A stretch of 64,000 nucleotides of DNA, taken from contig NZ_BLZO01000091.1 of NCBI RefSeq assembly GCF_014132355.1, positions 203,171 through 267,170 on the forward strand, in the 5' to 3' direction. Below, piece after piece: positions 49,079 through 58,300 of this stretch. The DNA comes from Okeania sp. KiyG1. GTDB taxonomy: Bacteria > Cyanobacteriota > Cyanobacteriia > Cyanobacteriales > Microcoleaceae. Below the pieces are notes generated by a model. It was not told where the DNA came from, did no database searches, and saw only the letters and a program-made list of their open reading frames with translations. Position 1 is the first letter of the stretch, and every line of letters begins with the position of its first letter. Made by a program: the position numbers and the translations under genes.

Positions 49079-50071
49079 ATGACAAATCATAAATTTAACC
49101 TACCTAACTTTGATGACGCAGAAGATTTGCTTAATGATTTATTTGAAGCAGTAAGAAGCAAGGAAAGTGAATTAGCAGGAGGAGAAATTCAAGAGTTAAA
49201 AAGAGGAGCAACTGCAATTCAAAGATTGAAGGAAACTACTGTTAAATTTGGCAATCCTCGTAGTCGATTAATTCCTCTTACTGCAAAAGGTTTTGAAGCA
49301 AAGGGAATAGAGTTGAATTACGAAATTAAGCAGTTAATGAAGCAGTTTGATTTCTATTCTATGGTTGTGAGTATTGATCCAAAACCTCAATCAAGTGTTT
49401 TGATTTCAAAGTTAGAGTGTCAGCTTGATTTTAGTCCTCAAGGAAAAGAGGAGGTAATAGTACATCGTATTATCCCAAATAGTAAATGGCAAACGGTATT
49501 AAAGACAGGAGTCAACTTGAATTTGGGACTAGATGCCAACTTAGAAGTGGGATTTGGAGTTGATGTTTCTGAGTTTACTAAAATAGTTAATCTTCCTGAT
49601 TATGACAAGTTAAAGGCTAATATAGGAACTAACAATGAACTTAAAACATTTATTGTTTTAGATAGCTTAAATTATAGATTGGGTAAGTTTAATCTTTTTG
49701 CTCAGGGAGAAGATAATTCTCGGTGTTACTGGCGACTTGAAAAACCAGAAATTCAGGATAAATCTACTGTGAAATTTGACATTATTTTCAAAGTTCCTAA
49801 AGGATGGGAGTCTGTTGATTTAATTGGTAATGTCTGGATTGAACCAAGTATTGATTGGCTTAATGGTGAATTAATTGATGTAATGTCAACTTTACCAGAT
49901 CATTTAAAAAATTTGTTTGGGAGTAAAGATAAAGCAGCTAAGAGTTTTGCTGTTGGGGTAAAAGAAGAATGGATTGGTGAAAAGCAAATTATCTTACCTA
50001 AGAGGTTGTCTGAGAAGTCCCATTTGCTACATCCAAGCCCCCTAAATCCCCCAAAATTGGGGGACTTTTAA
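49079..50071 (+). CDS. Unknown beta-rich protein at the head of the CHAT/VMAP module
   Basis: About 330 residues from ATG 49079 (MTNHKFNLPNFDDAEDLL). I do not recognise the family. The N-terminal roughly 75 residues look helical and charged. From about 85 the sequence alternates as in a beta sandwich (VLISKLECQLDFSPQGKEEV, VDLIGNVWIEPSIDWLNGEL). No signal peptide or membrane helix is seen. It precedes the CHAT gene by about 210 bases in the same direction and is probably part of the same locus. Its last 24 codons (after ILPK) are encoded by the MITE at 50001-50154, so the native C-terminus has been replaced. Confidence 0.6.
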   Translation: MTNHKFNLPNFDDAEDLLNDLFEAVRSKESELAGGEIQELKRGATAIQRLKETTVKFGNPRSRLIPLTAKGFEAKGIELNYEIKQLMKQFDFYSMVVSIDPKPQSSVLISKLECQLDFSPQGKEEVIVHRIIPNSKWQTVLKTGVNLNLGLDANLEVGFGVDVSEFTKIVNLPDYDKLKANIGTNNELKTFIVLDSLNYRLGKFNLFAQGEDNSRCYWRLEKPEIQDKSTVKFDIIFKVPKGWESVDLIGNVWIEPSIDWLNGELIDVMSTLPDHLKNLFGSKDKAAKSFAVGVKEEWIGEKQIILPKRLSEKSHLLHPSPLNPPKLGDF

Positions 50072-50154
50072 CAGCTAATGGATTCTTGTTCCCCCCAGAA
50101 TTGGGGGGCTAGGGGGGCAAAATTCAGTATCAAAAAACTCTTCAGATATCCTCT
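50001..50154. mobile_element. 154-bp AGAGG-ended MITE overlapping a gene end
   Basis: AGAGGTTGTCTGAGAAGTCC at the left, CTCTTCAGATATCCTCT at the right (imperfect inverse). The interior carries the hairpin blocks CCCCAAAATTGGGG and CCCCCAGAATTGGGGGG. This is the simplest full-length copy of the family. Confidence 0.8.
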
Positions 50155-50202
50155 AAACCCTAGTGTCACTACGCGGAAGTCAGAAGTTAAAAGTATTGAT
50201 TT

Positions 50203-50270
50203 CAGGACTTACGCATAGACAGTAAATCTATTGAGGGCGAATGCCATTCGCCCCTACATAAAACCCTACA
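50203..50270. repeat. Partial CAGGACTTACGCA MITE in the CHAT gene leader
   Basis: Left end CAGGACTTACGCATAGACAG plus the hairpin GGGCGAATGCCATTCGCCC. The right end is missing. It ends 15 bases before the CHAT start codon, so it is probably transcribed in the leader. Confidence 0.65.
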
Positions 50271-50284
50271 TAATTTATCTGACA

Positions 50285-51688
50285 ATGAATCAATATTTTT
50301 ATCATATTATTGTTCCTAATGAGAATACGGTTAGAGTGAGAAAGTTAACTCCTCAGTTAGCTGACAAAGAGCAGTCAACAGGAAGGTTAAATCTCGCTAA
50401 AATGAACGATAAAATTAGAGAAATTATTAAAGATCCTGCTAACTTAAAAGGTGGACAAATTACTAAAGTGGGAGAAGCTTTGTTTGAGGCTTTGTTTGAT
50501 AGTGAATTAAGGGAAGATTTTTTAGCATACTATCAAGAAGTTGTTAAAAAGCAACAACAAATATTAGCAGTTATTTTAGAAATAAATGAGATGGCAATGC
50601 CAGAAGTGGTAGCTTATCCTTGGGAGTTAATGTGTTTACCTCAGAAATATAATCAGGGTGAAGTTTATTTTGCAACTGACCGTAAATTAAACTTTTACCG
50701 CTGTGGATATCAACTAGAAGAATCAGATAAACTATCTATTAATATTAATGAAGGAAAAAAACTAAAAATTGCTTTGGTTGTCTCTAAACCGACGGCTGAT
50801 TCTCAATTAAGTAATGTGGAATATCAGGGAGTACAGCAATACTTAAAACGAGTAGATAGTCAACAAGAGCAAGTGGAATTTATGCCTGTTATGGATGGTC
50901 TAAATTTCTATGATATTGTAGAAAAATTAGAAGCAGATAAACCGGATATTTTTCATTTTATTGGTCACGGTCAATTAGTTGAGAAGGAAGGAGAAGAAGT
51001 AGGGCAAGTTGCTTTAGTTAATGAATTGGGTGAAGCTGATTGGAAAGATGCTAGGATGTTTGGTCAATTGTTTAGTGGTAACACACCTAAAATTGTTGTT
51101 TTACAAGCTTGTGAAACAGGAAAGCAATCTGAAACTAATGCTTTTAGTAGTGTTGCTTCTCGTTTAATGTTGCAAGGAATTCCAGTAGTTATAGCTATGC
51201 AATATAAGGTTTCTAATCAAACGGCGATTAGTTTTGTGAAAGAGTTTTATGCAAAAATAATTGAAGGTAATTCTGTTGAAATAGGGGTGCAGAAGGCTCG
51301 GTTTAAATTAGGTATTGAGAATGGGTATGATAAACGAGATTTTGCTATTCCTGTGGTGTATATGAATGCTTTGGATGGTTATTTATTTTCAAAAGAATCT
51401 AAATATAAATCCTCAAATGAGAAAACAAATAGCTTCTCGAACTTAACAGATGCACAAAAAAGAAAACTTCGTGAAGAGATAGAAAGAGTATTAAGTGAGG
51501 ATAAACTAAGAACAATATTTATTGAATATGAAGAGAAATTTGGAAGTAACTTTTATCATCAAATTCCTGGAGATAATTATCGTACAAGATTGATTAATTT
51601 AATCAAGGAGCTAAAGAATCAAAAACTTATTCATGATTTTATTGAAATTGTTAGGCATGAGTATCCTAATGTTGCTCAAGATTTATAA
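50285..51688 (+). CDS. CHAT-domain protease with C-terminal effector-associated (death-like) domain
   Basis: This 467-residue protein starts at ATG 50285 (MNQYFYHIIVPNENTVRVRK). The caspase-related CHAT domain spans about 85-375. Its catalytic dyad is intact: H228 in FHFIGHGQL and C276 in VVLQACETGKQ, followed by ASRLMLQGIPVVIAMQYKV. The C-terminal roughly 80 residues (from LTDAQKRKLREEIERVLSED) are an all-helical domain nearly matching the N-terminus of the next gene. It fits the effector-associated domains (EADs) that recruit effectors by like-with-like contact in bacterial conflict systems. The protease probably cleaves a partner or kills the cell when recruited. Its substrate is unknown. 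Confidence 0.87.
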   Translation: MNQYFYHIIVPNENTVRVRKLTPQLADKEQSTGRLNLAKMNDKIREIIKDPANLKGGQITKVGEALFEALFDSELREDFLAYYQEVVKKQQQILAVILEINEMAMPEVVAYPWELMCLPQKYNQGEVYFATDRKLNFYRCGYQLEESDKLSININEGKKLKIALVVSKPTADSQLSNVEYQGVQQYLKRVDSQQEQVEFMPVMDGLNFYDIVEKLEADKPDIFHFIGHGQLVEKEGEEVGQVALVNELGEADWKDARMFGQLFSGNTPKIVVLQACETGKQSETNAFSSVASRLMLQGIPVVIAMQYKVSNQTAISFVKEFYAKIIEGNSVEIGVQKARFKLGIENGYDKRDFAIPVVYMNALDGYLFSKESKYKSSNEKTNSFSNLTDAQKRKLREEIERVLSEDKLRTIFIEYEEKFGSNFYHQIPGDNYRTRLINLIKELKNQKLIHDFIEIVRHEYPNVAQDL

Positions 51689-51724
51689 ACTGTACATAAA
51701 AAGATTAATTTAAGTATATAAAAA

Positions 51725-53237
51725 ATGAAATTAACTGATAACCAAAGAATTAAATTTCGTGAAGGAATTGAAAGTGTATTATCGGAGGATAGATTAAAAG
51801 GTATATTACTTGAACATGAAAATGAATTTGGATGTAATTTTTATAATCAAATTTCTGGAGGCGACTATCGAACTAGAATTATTAATCTGCTAAAAGAATT
51901 GGAGAATCAAAGAAAATTAAGAAATTTGATAGAGATTGTTAGTAAGGAATACCCATCAATTAAAGAACGTTACTTAATATATGCACAACTATCTTCTCTT
52001 ATATTTTTACTGAAAGAAATATTTAAAGGATATCAAAATTTTAGAGATTTTTTCAAGATTTTGACGATATAGATGAATTAGAAAATCATTTGTTAGAATT
52101 AACTGAAGAAAGTAATAATACTCAGCTTTTAAGTGATATAGATAATTCGCTTCTTAACTCTTATCCAGGTTTTATAGACTTTGTAGAAAAATATCTAGAT
52201 AAAATTTTGAATGCTCAAAATATCAAGGATAATCTCAAGCAAAAATTGAGAAAATGGATAGAAATAAATTGTCCAGATGCAGCAGTTACTCCCGAACAGC
52301 AAATATCATCTACTCTCCAAAGCTATCTTTTGATAACTATTTTCCCCATGGGAGGTAAAACCAAAAATAATTTAAAACCACTTCTTAATGTTCGAGCTGA
52401 GTTTATTGAGAATTGGGGTCAAACTCAAAATACTCAAGTTGAGCTAAAAAAAGAAGATATTAAGGAAAATGGATATTCAGAACAAGAAATTCCTAATATT
52501 ATTTATAAATTCATTGAGATAGTTCAAAATGAATATCTGTACTCCAAAGTGTTTGGAGGTAAACACTTTGATTTAAAAGTTGAATTATTTTTAAATAAAG
52601 AACTTTTTACTAAAGATTTTGAGTTTAAGATTCCTGATGCTCTTAGAGAAGACCAAAAAGCTATTTGTGAAGAATATTCTGTAATTTTACGTTCTTTAGA
52701 GCGATTATATCCAGAGCAAATAAATTGGCTAAATTCTTGCAATAAAAAGTGGGAGACAATAAAAAAAGAAACAAGAATAGCAGAAAAAAATTAGCTTTTG
52801 AAGATGAAGATAAATTAAGTACATTACTATCTAATTCACAACAAAGAAAACAGCTAGGAATTAAATTAGAGGATAAAATGATCCTAAAAATATCTTGTGG
52901 TTTACCTACATCTCAATCTAAAAGATTTCATTTATTTAAAATTATTTTAGAAAATGGTGTCCCTTTATGTTTATGGATAAAAAGTAAAACCAAGAGAGAT
53001 AAATTAGATGATTTGCATTATAACTTTCTCGTAAATAAACTAAATAATTTAATAGAAGTAGAAGATTTACAAGATGTCAACAGATTATATGCAAAAATTT
53101 TTGATATTCGTAAAAGACACCTTGCTGATACTTGTAAAAAAAGATGTTTAGGTTATCATTTAAGAATTTTGTGCGATTATACTGAACGAAGACCAATTAA
53201 TCTGCCTACTTTTAATCAACTAATAACTAATTATTAA
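51725..53237 (+). CDS. VMAP-type (vWA-MoxR-associated) protein with N-terminal EAD, two frameshifts
   Basis: Three consecutive frames form one gene of about 500 residues. Frame 1 (51725-52072) is an EAD (LTDNQRIKFREGIESVLSED ... DYRTRIINLLKELENQ ... IEIVSKEYPSI). At the T6 run near 52051-52056 one more T leads into FQDFDDIDELENHLLELTEE and frame 2 (to 52794), an all-alpha/beta middle. At the A7 run near 52783-52789 one more A gives RIAEKKLAFEDEDKL and frame 3. The C-terminus (GVPLCLWIKSK, then GYHLRILCDYTERRPINLPT) matches the C-terminal signature of VMAP proteins, which partner vWA and MoxR proteins in ternary conflict systems. The MoxR gene follows after 14 bases. Confidence 0.78.
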
Positions 53238-53251
53238 AAAAGGAGAAAGCA

Positions 53252-54412
53252 ATGGTTAACAATCAACCCCAAAACGATATTACAGAAAATCAGAAAAACT
53301 GGCTTTTTTTCTATGGTGATGGAAACAGTCATAATGTTAATATTGCTGACCTTCCTGACCCTCCACCTTGGCGAAAATTTAAAGAAATTAAACAACCTAA
53401 ATCAGAACAAACAGAAAAATCTCCAGAACTAATAGAACTTGAAAAACAATGGCAAACTATTCAAGATTTAGCAAATTCTGAGGCAAATAAACGTGGTATA
53501 GAAAAGGGTCAAAAATTCCGTATTTATTCCCCAGAAACAGAAGAAGATGATTGTCAAGAACCACTGGTTAATGTTGTGGATGCAGTAAATGCTGCAATAT
53601 ATTTACGACGACCTCTTTTAGTAACTGGAAATCCTGGTTCAGGTAAAACCTCTTTAGCTTATGCGATCGCTTATGAATTAAAATTAGGGCCAGTATTGAA
53701 TTGGGCCATTACAGCTCGTTCTACTTTGCAGGATGGACTTTATCGTTATGATGCGATCGCTCGATTGCAAGATTCCCAGTTGGATAAAAATCAACCACAA
53801 GATATTGGTCAATATGTGACGTTGGGTCCGGTTGGTACAGCTTTTTTACCATCTCTGCATCCGAGAGTATTATTAATTGATGAGATAGATAAAAGTGATA
53901 TTAATTTACCTAACGATTTGCTACACTTATTTGAAGACGGAAAATATGAGATTCCGGAATTAGTCCGTTGGGCTGATAAATCTCATACAATGGATAATAA
54001 TCAACAAAAATCAGTAAAAGTCCGCACGGAAGATATAGGTATTAAAGCTTCTATTATACGGGGAAGAGTTGATTGCTCCAGCTTTCCCATTGTGATCATG
54101 ACTAGCAACGGGGAACGAGACTTTCCTCCTGCTTTTGTGCGCCGCTGCTTGCGAATAAGAATGCCAGACCCAGATACAGCAGCTCTTAAAACTATTATTA
54201 ATGCTCATTTTCAGGATGAGGAACAAAGTGAGAATATGAAAAAAACAACGGAGCAACTCATTGAAGCTTTTTTAGAAAAAGAGGAACAGGAGCGAGCAAA
54301 CGATCAGTTATTGAATGCTATTTATATTCGTAATAATCTTAGTCCAGAAGCTTTTACTGATGATTTACAAGCTTTATTATTGAAAGGTTTATCAACTACA
54401 GATGAAGTTTAA
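53252..54412 (+). CDS. MoxR-family AAA+ ATPase
   Basis: This 386-residue protein starts after AAAGGAG. It has an N-terminal roughly 90-residue lead with a Pro-rich segment (NIADLPDPPPWRKF). The AAA+ core has Walker A LLVTGNPGSGKTSLAYA (about 120-136), Walker B RVLLIDEIDKSDINLPNDLL (about 206-225), sensor 1 IVIMTSNGERDFPPAF and an arginine finger region RRCLRIRMPDPD. MoxR ATPases act as chaperone-like remodelers with vWA partners. It lies between the VMAP gene (14-base gap) and the vWA fusion, completing the VMAP-MoxR-vWA trio. The last 50 residues are a helical lid. Confidence 0.9.
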   Translation: MVNNQPQNDITENQKNWLFFYGDGNSHNVNIADLPDPPPWRKFKEIKQPKSEQTEKSPELIELEKQWQTIQDLANSEANKRGIEKGQKFRIYSPETEEDDCQEPLVNVVDAVNAAIYLRRPLLVTGNPGSGKTSLAYAIAYELKLGPVLNWAITARSTLQDGLYRYDAIARLQDSQLDKNQPQDIGQYVTLGPVGTAFLPSLHPRVLLIDEIDKSDINLPNDLLHLFEDGKYEIPELVRWADKSHTMDNNQQKSVKVRTEDIGIKASIIRGRVDCSSFPIVIMTSNGERDFPPAFVRRCLRIRMPDPDTAALKTIINAHFQDEEQSENMKKTTEQLIEAFLEKEEQERANDQLLNAIYIRNNLSPEAFTDDLQALLLKGLSTTDEV

Positions 54413-54447
54413 CAGTACGTTCAATGATTAATAATTACCTTTCCTTG

Positions 54448-55042
54448 AGAGGTTGTCTGAGAAGTCCAATATGCTACATCCAAAGCCCCCGCGCATCCCC
54501 CAAAATTGGGGGACTTAAAGATAGCAAATTGACTCTTGTTCCCCCCAAAATTGGGGGGTTAGGGGGGCACCAAAGTTGGGGAGCTAGGGAGGCAAAATGT
54601 TGTCTGAGAAGTCCAATATGCTACATCCAAAGCCCCGCGCATCCCCCAAAATTGGGGGACTTAAAGATAGCAAATTGACTCTTGTTCCCCCCAAAATTGG
54701 GGGGTTAGGGGGGCACCAAAGTTGGGGAGCTAGGGAGGCAAAATGTTGTCTGAGAAGTCCAATATGCTACATCCAAAGCCCCCGCGCATCCCCCAAAATT
54801 GGGGGACTTAAAGATAGCAAATTGACTCTTGTTCCCCCAAAATTGGGGGTTAGGGGGCACCAAAGTTGGGGAGCTAGGGGGGCAAAATGTTGTCTGAGAA
54901 GTCCAATATGCTACATCCAAAGCCCCCGCGCATCCCCCAAAATTGGGGGACTTAAAGATAGCAAATTGACTCTTGTTCCCCCCAAACTTGGGGGGTTAGG
55001 GGGGCAAAATTCAGTATCAAAAAAACTTTTCAGATATCCTCT
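54448..55042. repeat. AGAGG-ended MITE expanded to four tandem 145-bp units
   Basis: It starts AGAGGTTGTCTGAGAAGTCC and ends CTTTTCAGATATCCTCT. The unit start TTGTCTGAGAAG occurs at 54453, 54600, 54746 and 54890, at spacings of 147, 146 and 144. Each unit carries CCCCAAAATTGGGG and CCCCCCAAAATTGGGGGG hairpins. Frames of 71-152 codons through it are artefacts. Confidence 0.88.
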
Positions 55043-55168
55043 GAAAACCCGATAATCAGCGATAGAACTCCGTTCCGCTTACGCGACCAAAAAACTTTAT
55101 CCCTTTTAACCTTTTGTTCCCTTTTACCTTCCTTCCACTAAAGTATAAGTATTCAAGCGGACATGATA

Positions 55169-55352
55169 TATAGCGTTTCTCAAATTGGTGAGTACAGTTT
55201 TAGATCCCCCCTAACCCCCCTTAAAAAGGGGGGAACTGTTTAACTTAAAAAGGAGAGAACTGCTTAAAAGAGGGGGAGGTTTCAAAGTCCCCCTTATTAA
55301 GGGGGATTTAGGGGGATCATAAATGTACCTCATCTTTATGAAAAATGCTGTA
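55169..55352. mobile_element. TATAGC-ended MITE upstream of the vWA fusion gene
   Basis: TATAGCGTTTCTCAAATTGG at the left pairs with ATGAAAAATGCTGTA at the right. CCCCCTTAAAAAGGGGGG hairpins fill the centre. It ends 14 bases before the start codon of the next gene, so it supplies most of the local upstream region. Confidence 0.7.
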
Positions 55353-55365
55353 ACCAGAGAAAAAT

Positions 55366-58300
55366 ATGACTGATAAATTTGACCGTTTAATTAGGTTATT
55401 AGAAAAAGAATTGAAGCTCACAGGAACAGAAATCACTGAAATTCTTTGGTTAGCAATGCAGCGTCAATCTCATGCTTCTACTCACAGCAAAAAAATACCT
55501 TCTGAGGATGAAACAACAACAGAAGAAAGTAATAAAGTACCACCGACATCTTCTTCTGTAATACCAGAAAATCCCACATATCCAAAAATTACTGAAAGGA
55601 ATTCTTACGCTGAAGTTGCTCCCAAAACTGATTCTGTATCTTCCAAGAAAAGTGATTTACCCATAAAAGTTCCTGATGTTTCTTCACTGCGTCACCCTCT
55701 TAAGATTGCTAGAGCTTTTCGTCCCCTCATGCAATATATTTCTTATGGTAAAGCAGATTTATTAGATGAAGAAGCTACTGTTGAAAACATTGCCGAATTG
55801 GAAGGAATTTGTGTTCCTATTCTCAAATCTCCCCTAGAACTTCAATTTGATTTAGCTTTAGTGGTAGATAGAAGTGATTCTATGATTTTTTGGCGACAAA
55901 CAACTCAAGAATTACAACAATTGTTCAAACGTTATGGTATTTTTCGGAATGTACAAACTTGGGGAATGGTGACAGATACCGAAGGAAAAATTCGCCTGAA
56001 ACAAGGAATTAAGCAAAACAGTTATTCCCATAATTTTTATTCTCCTCAAAAACTTATCGATCCTACTGGTCGTCGTTTGATTTTAGTGGTTAGTGATTGT
56101 GTTAGTAATATTTGGCGTAATGGTAAGGCTTTTTCTTTGTTAGAGAGTTGGGGAAAACATAATGTTGTGGCAATTGTGCAAATTTTACCAGAACGGTTGT
56201 GGTTAAGAACAGCTTTGAGTTTAGGTGCAATGGTGCAGTTAGATTGTTTACAACCTATTGTGCCTAATAGCAACTTATTTATCAGAGAAATTTGGTTTGG
56301 GAGCGGTGATAATTTACAAAATGGGATAAAAGTTCCTGTCTTTAGTTTAGAACCAGAACTGATAGAAACTTGGAGCGAAATGGTAGTAGGCAAAGGAACT
56401 ATTGGTGCTGGTGGTTTTGTTTTTTACTCTTCATTAAAACAAGAACAAAAGCAAATAGTTGAAAATACAGAAATAGAAAGTTTAACCAGTAAAGAACGGG
56501 TGTATAACTTTGAGATGAGTTCTTCAAAGATAGCACAAAATTTAGCGAAATTACTCTCTGCTGCACCTGTAATTAATTTACCTATTGTACGGTTAATTCA
56601 AAAAAATTTCCTCAGTGAGTCTCAACAAGTTCATGTAGCAGAGGTCTTTCTTGGCAATATTCTCAAACCTAAATCTTTGATTACTCCTGACACTAATTCT
56701 GATGAAGTTCAATATCAGTTTATTGATGAAGAAGTGAGAGATATTTTGCTTAAAAATAGTCCGAGAAAGAATTCTGAAGAGATTATTACTGTAATTTCTC
56801 AGGATTTTGCCAAGCGACTAGGTAAGAGTCTCCAAGAATTTTTGGCATTGCTGAAAAAACCTGATGAGTTAGAAAGATTAAAAACTGAAAATAATGTTGC
56901 AGATTTAGATATTAAATATTTTGCTACAGTCACAACTAAAGTTTTAAAAAGATTAGGAGGAGCTTATGCTCGCTTTGCTGAAGAAATAGAAAAATCTCAA
57001 GATGAAATCCCGGGTAATACTGCTACGTCAAAAGGTATTAATTTAGATAATTTTGAATCATTTGAATTTACAACTAACGTTGCTACTATTGCTAAATTAA
57101 ATACTATTTTATTAGTTGAAGACGAACAAAGGGTAATCCAAGAAGTATCAGAAAATTTATCATCCCAATATGACATTAACGTCATAGGAACAGATAGTGT
57201 CAATGAAGTTATTGAATTAGCAGAATTAGGTGAAATAGATTTGATTTTAATTAATTATGATTTACCTAACAGTCGCTACCAAGACAGACAAGTTAATGGA
57301 TTTGAAATGATCGGGATTTTGAAGGCTAATTATGATATTTCTCCAAACTTACCTATTGTTGGTTTCTCCTCTAGTATGAGACGTTTTTTACCTCTAAATT
57401 TAGCTGATGAATTTGTTAAACGTGGTGCAGATGGTTTTTATTCTAAAAAAGAATTGTTGCTTAATAATGATTATAAAAAGTTCGTTAACTATCTCGAAGA
57501 AATATTTAATCAAGCCATTGAAACTGCACACTATCTACCAGAAAAGAATTATGCGATCGCTATCGGTATTAACCAATATAACCATCTACCATCCCTACGA
57601 TATCCTTACGCAGGTATGTATGGAAAGGTGATGCAAGCTTTTACCAAGCAGCAAAACTTTAGCGAAGTTTTCTCTTTAACAGAAGGAACTTTTGTAGAAG
57701 TGGAGGAATTTTTGGCTGCGACATTTGAGAAGCTTTTTCTCTCCACAAAGGATAATTTGTGGTTTTTCTTTCGCGGTCACGGCCGCTTGACACAAGGTGT
57801 TGAATATCTCATGCTAGCAGACAGTAAAACTAAGGAAATTACAGAGACTGCAATTTCTCTTAATTCTATTGTTGAACGACTACTATCTTCAGGTGCAGGA
57901 AGGGTCATTTTATTCCTGGATATGGACAGACTCTCCAGTGAAATTTCTCTCTCCCCTACTTCTACTTTGCCGATAGAAGATGATCGAGGACTTATCATTT
58001 TCTATGCTTGTGAACAAAATACCGCAGCTTATGAAATTGAGCAACTTCAGCAGGGAAGCTTTACCTATGCTTTACAAGAAGCACTATCATCAACCCAAGG
58101 GAACTTGAGTATTAATCAACTTCAGCAGTTTTTGAGCGATCGCGTTCCTGAACTTAACCAACAGAATGGTCTAGGGATGCAAACTCCACAAACATTTATT
58201 TCTACTAGAAACCTGGGAGAATGGGTTCCCTTTCCTTCAAACTTTCAGGTTTTTCAGTATGCAACACCTACAGTCAACCGACGGGGAGAAATTATTAAGC

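Noticed and set aside
54424-55055. Frames of 71-152 codons rich in PPKIGGLGG
   Set aside because: Translations of the expanded AGAGG MITE.
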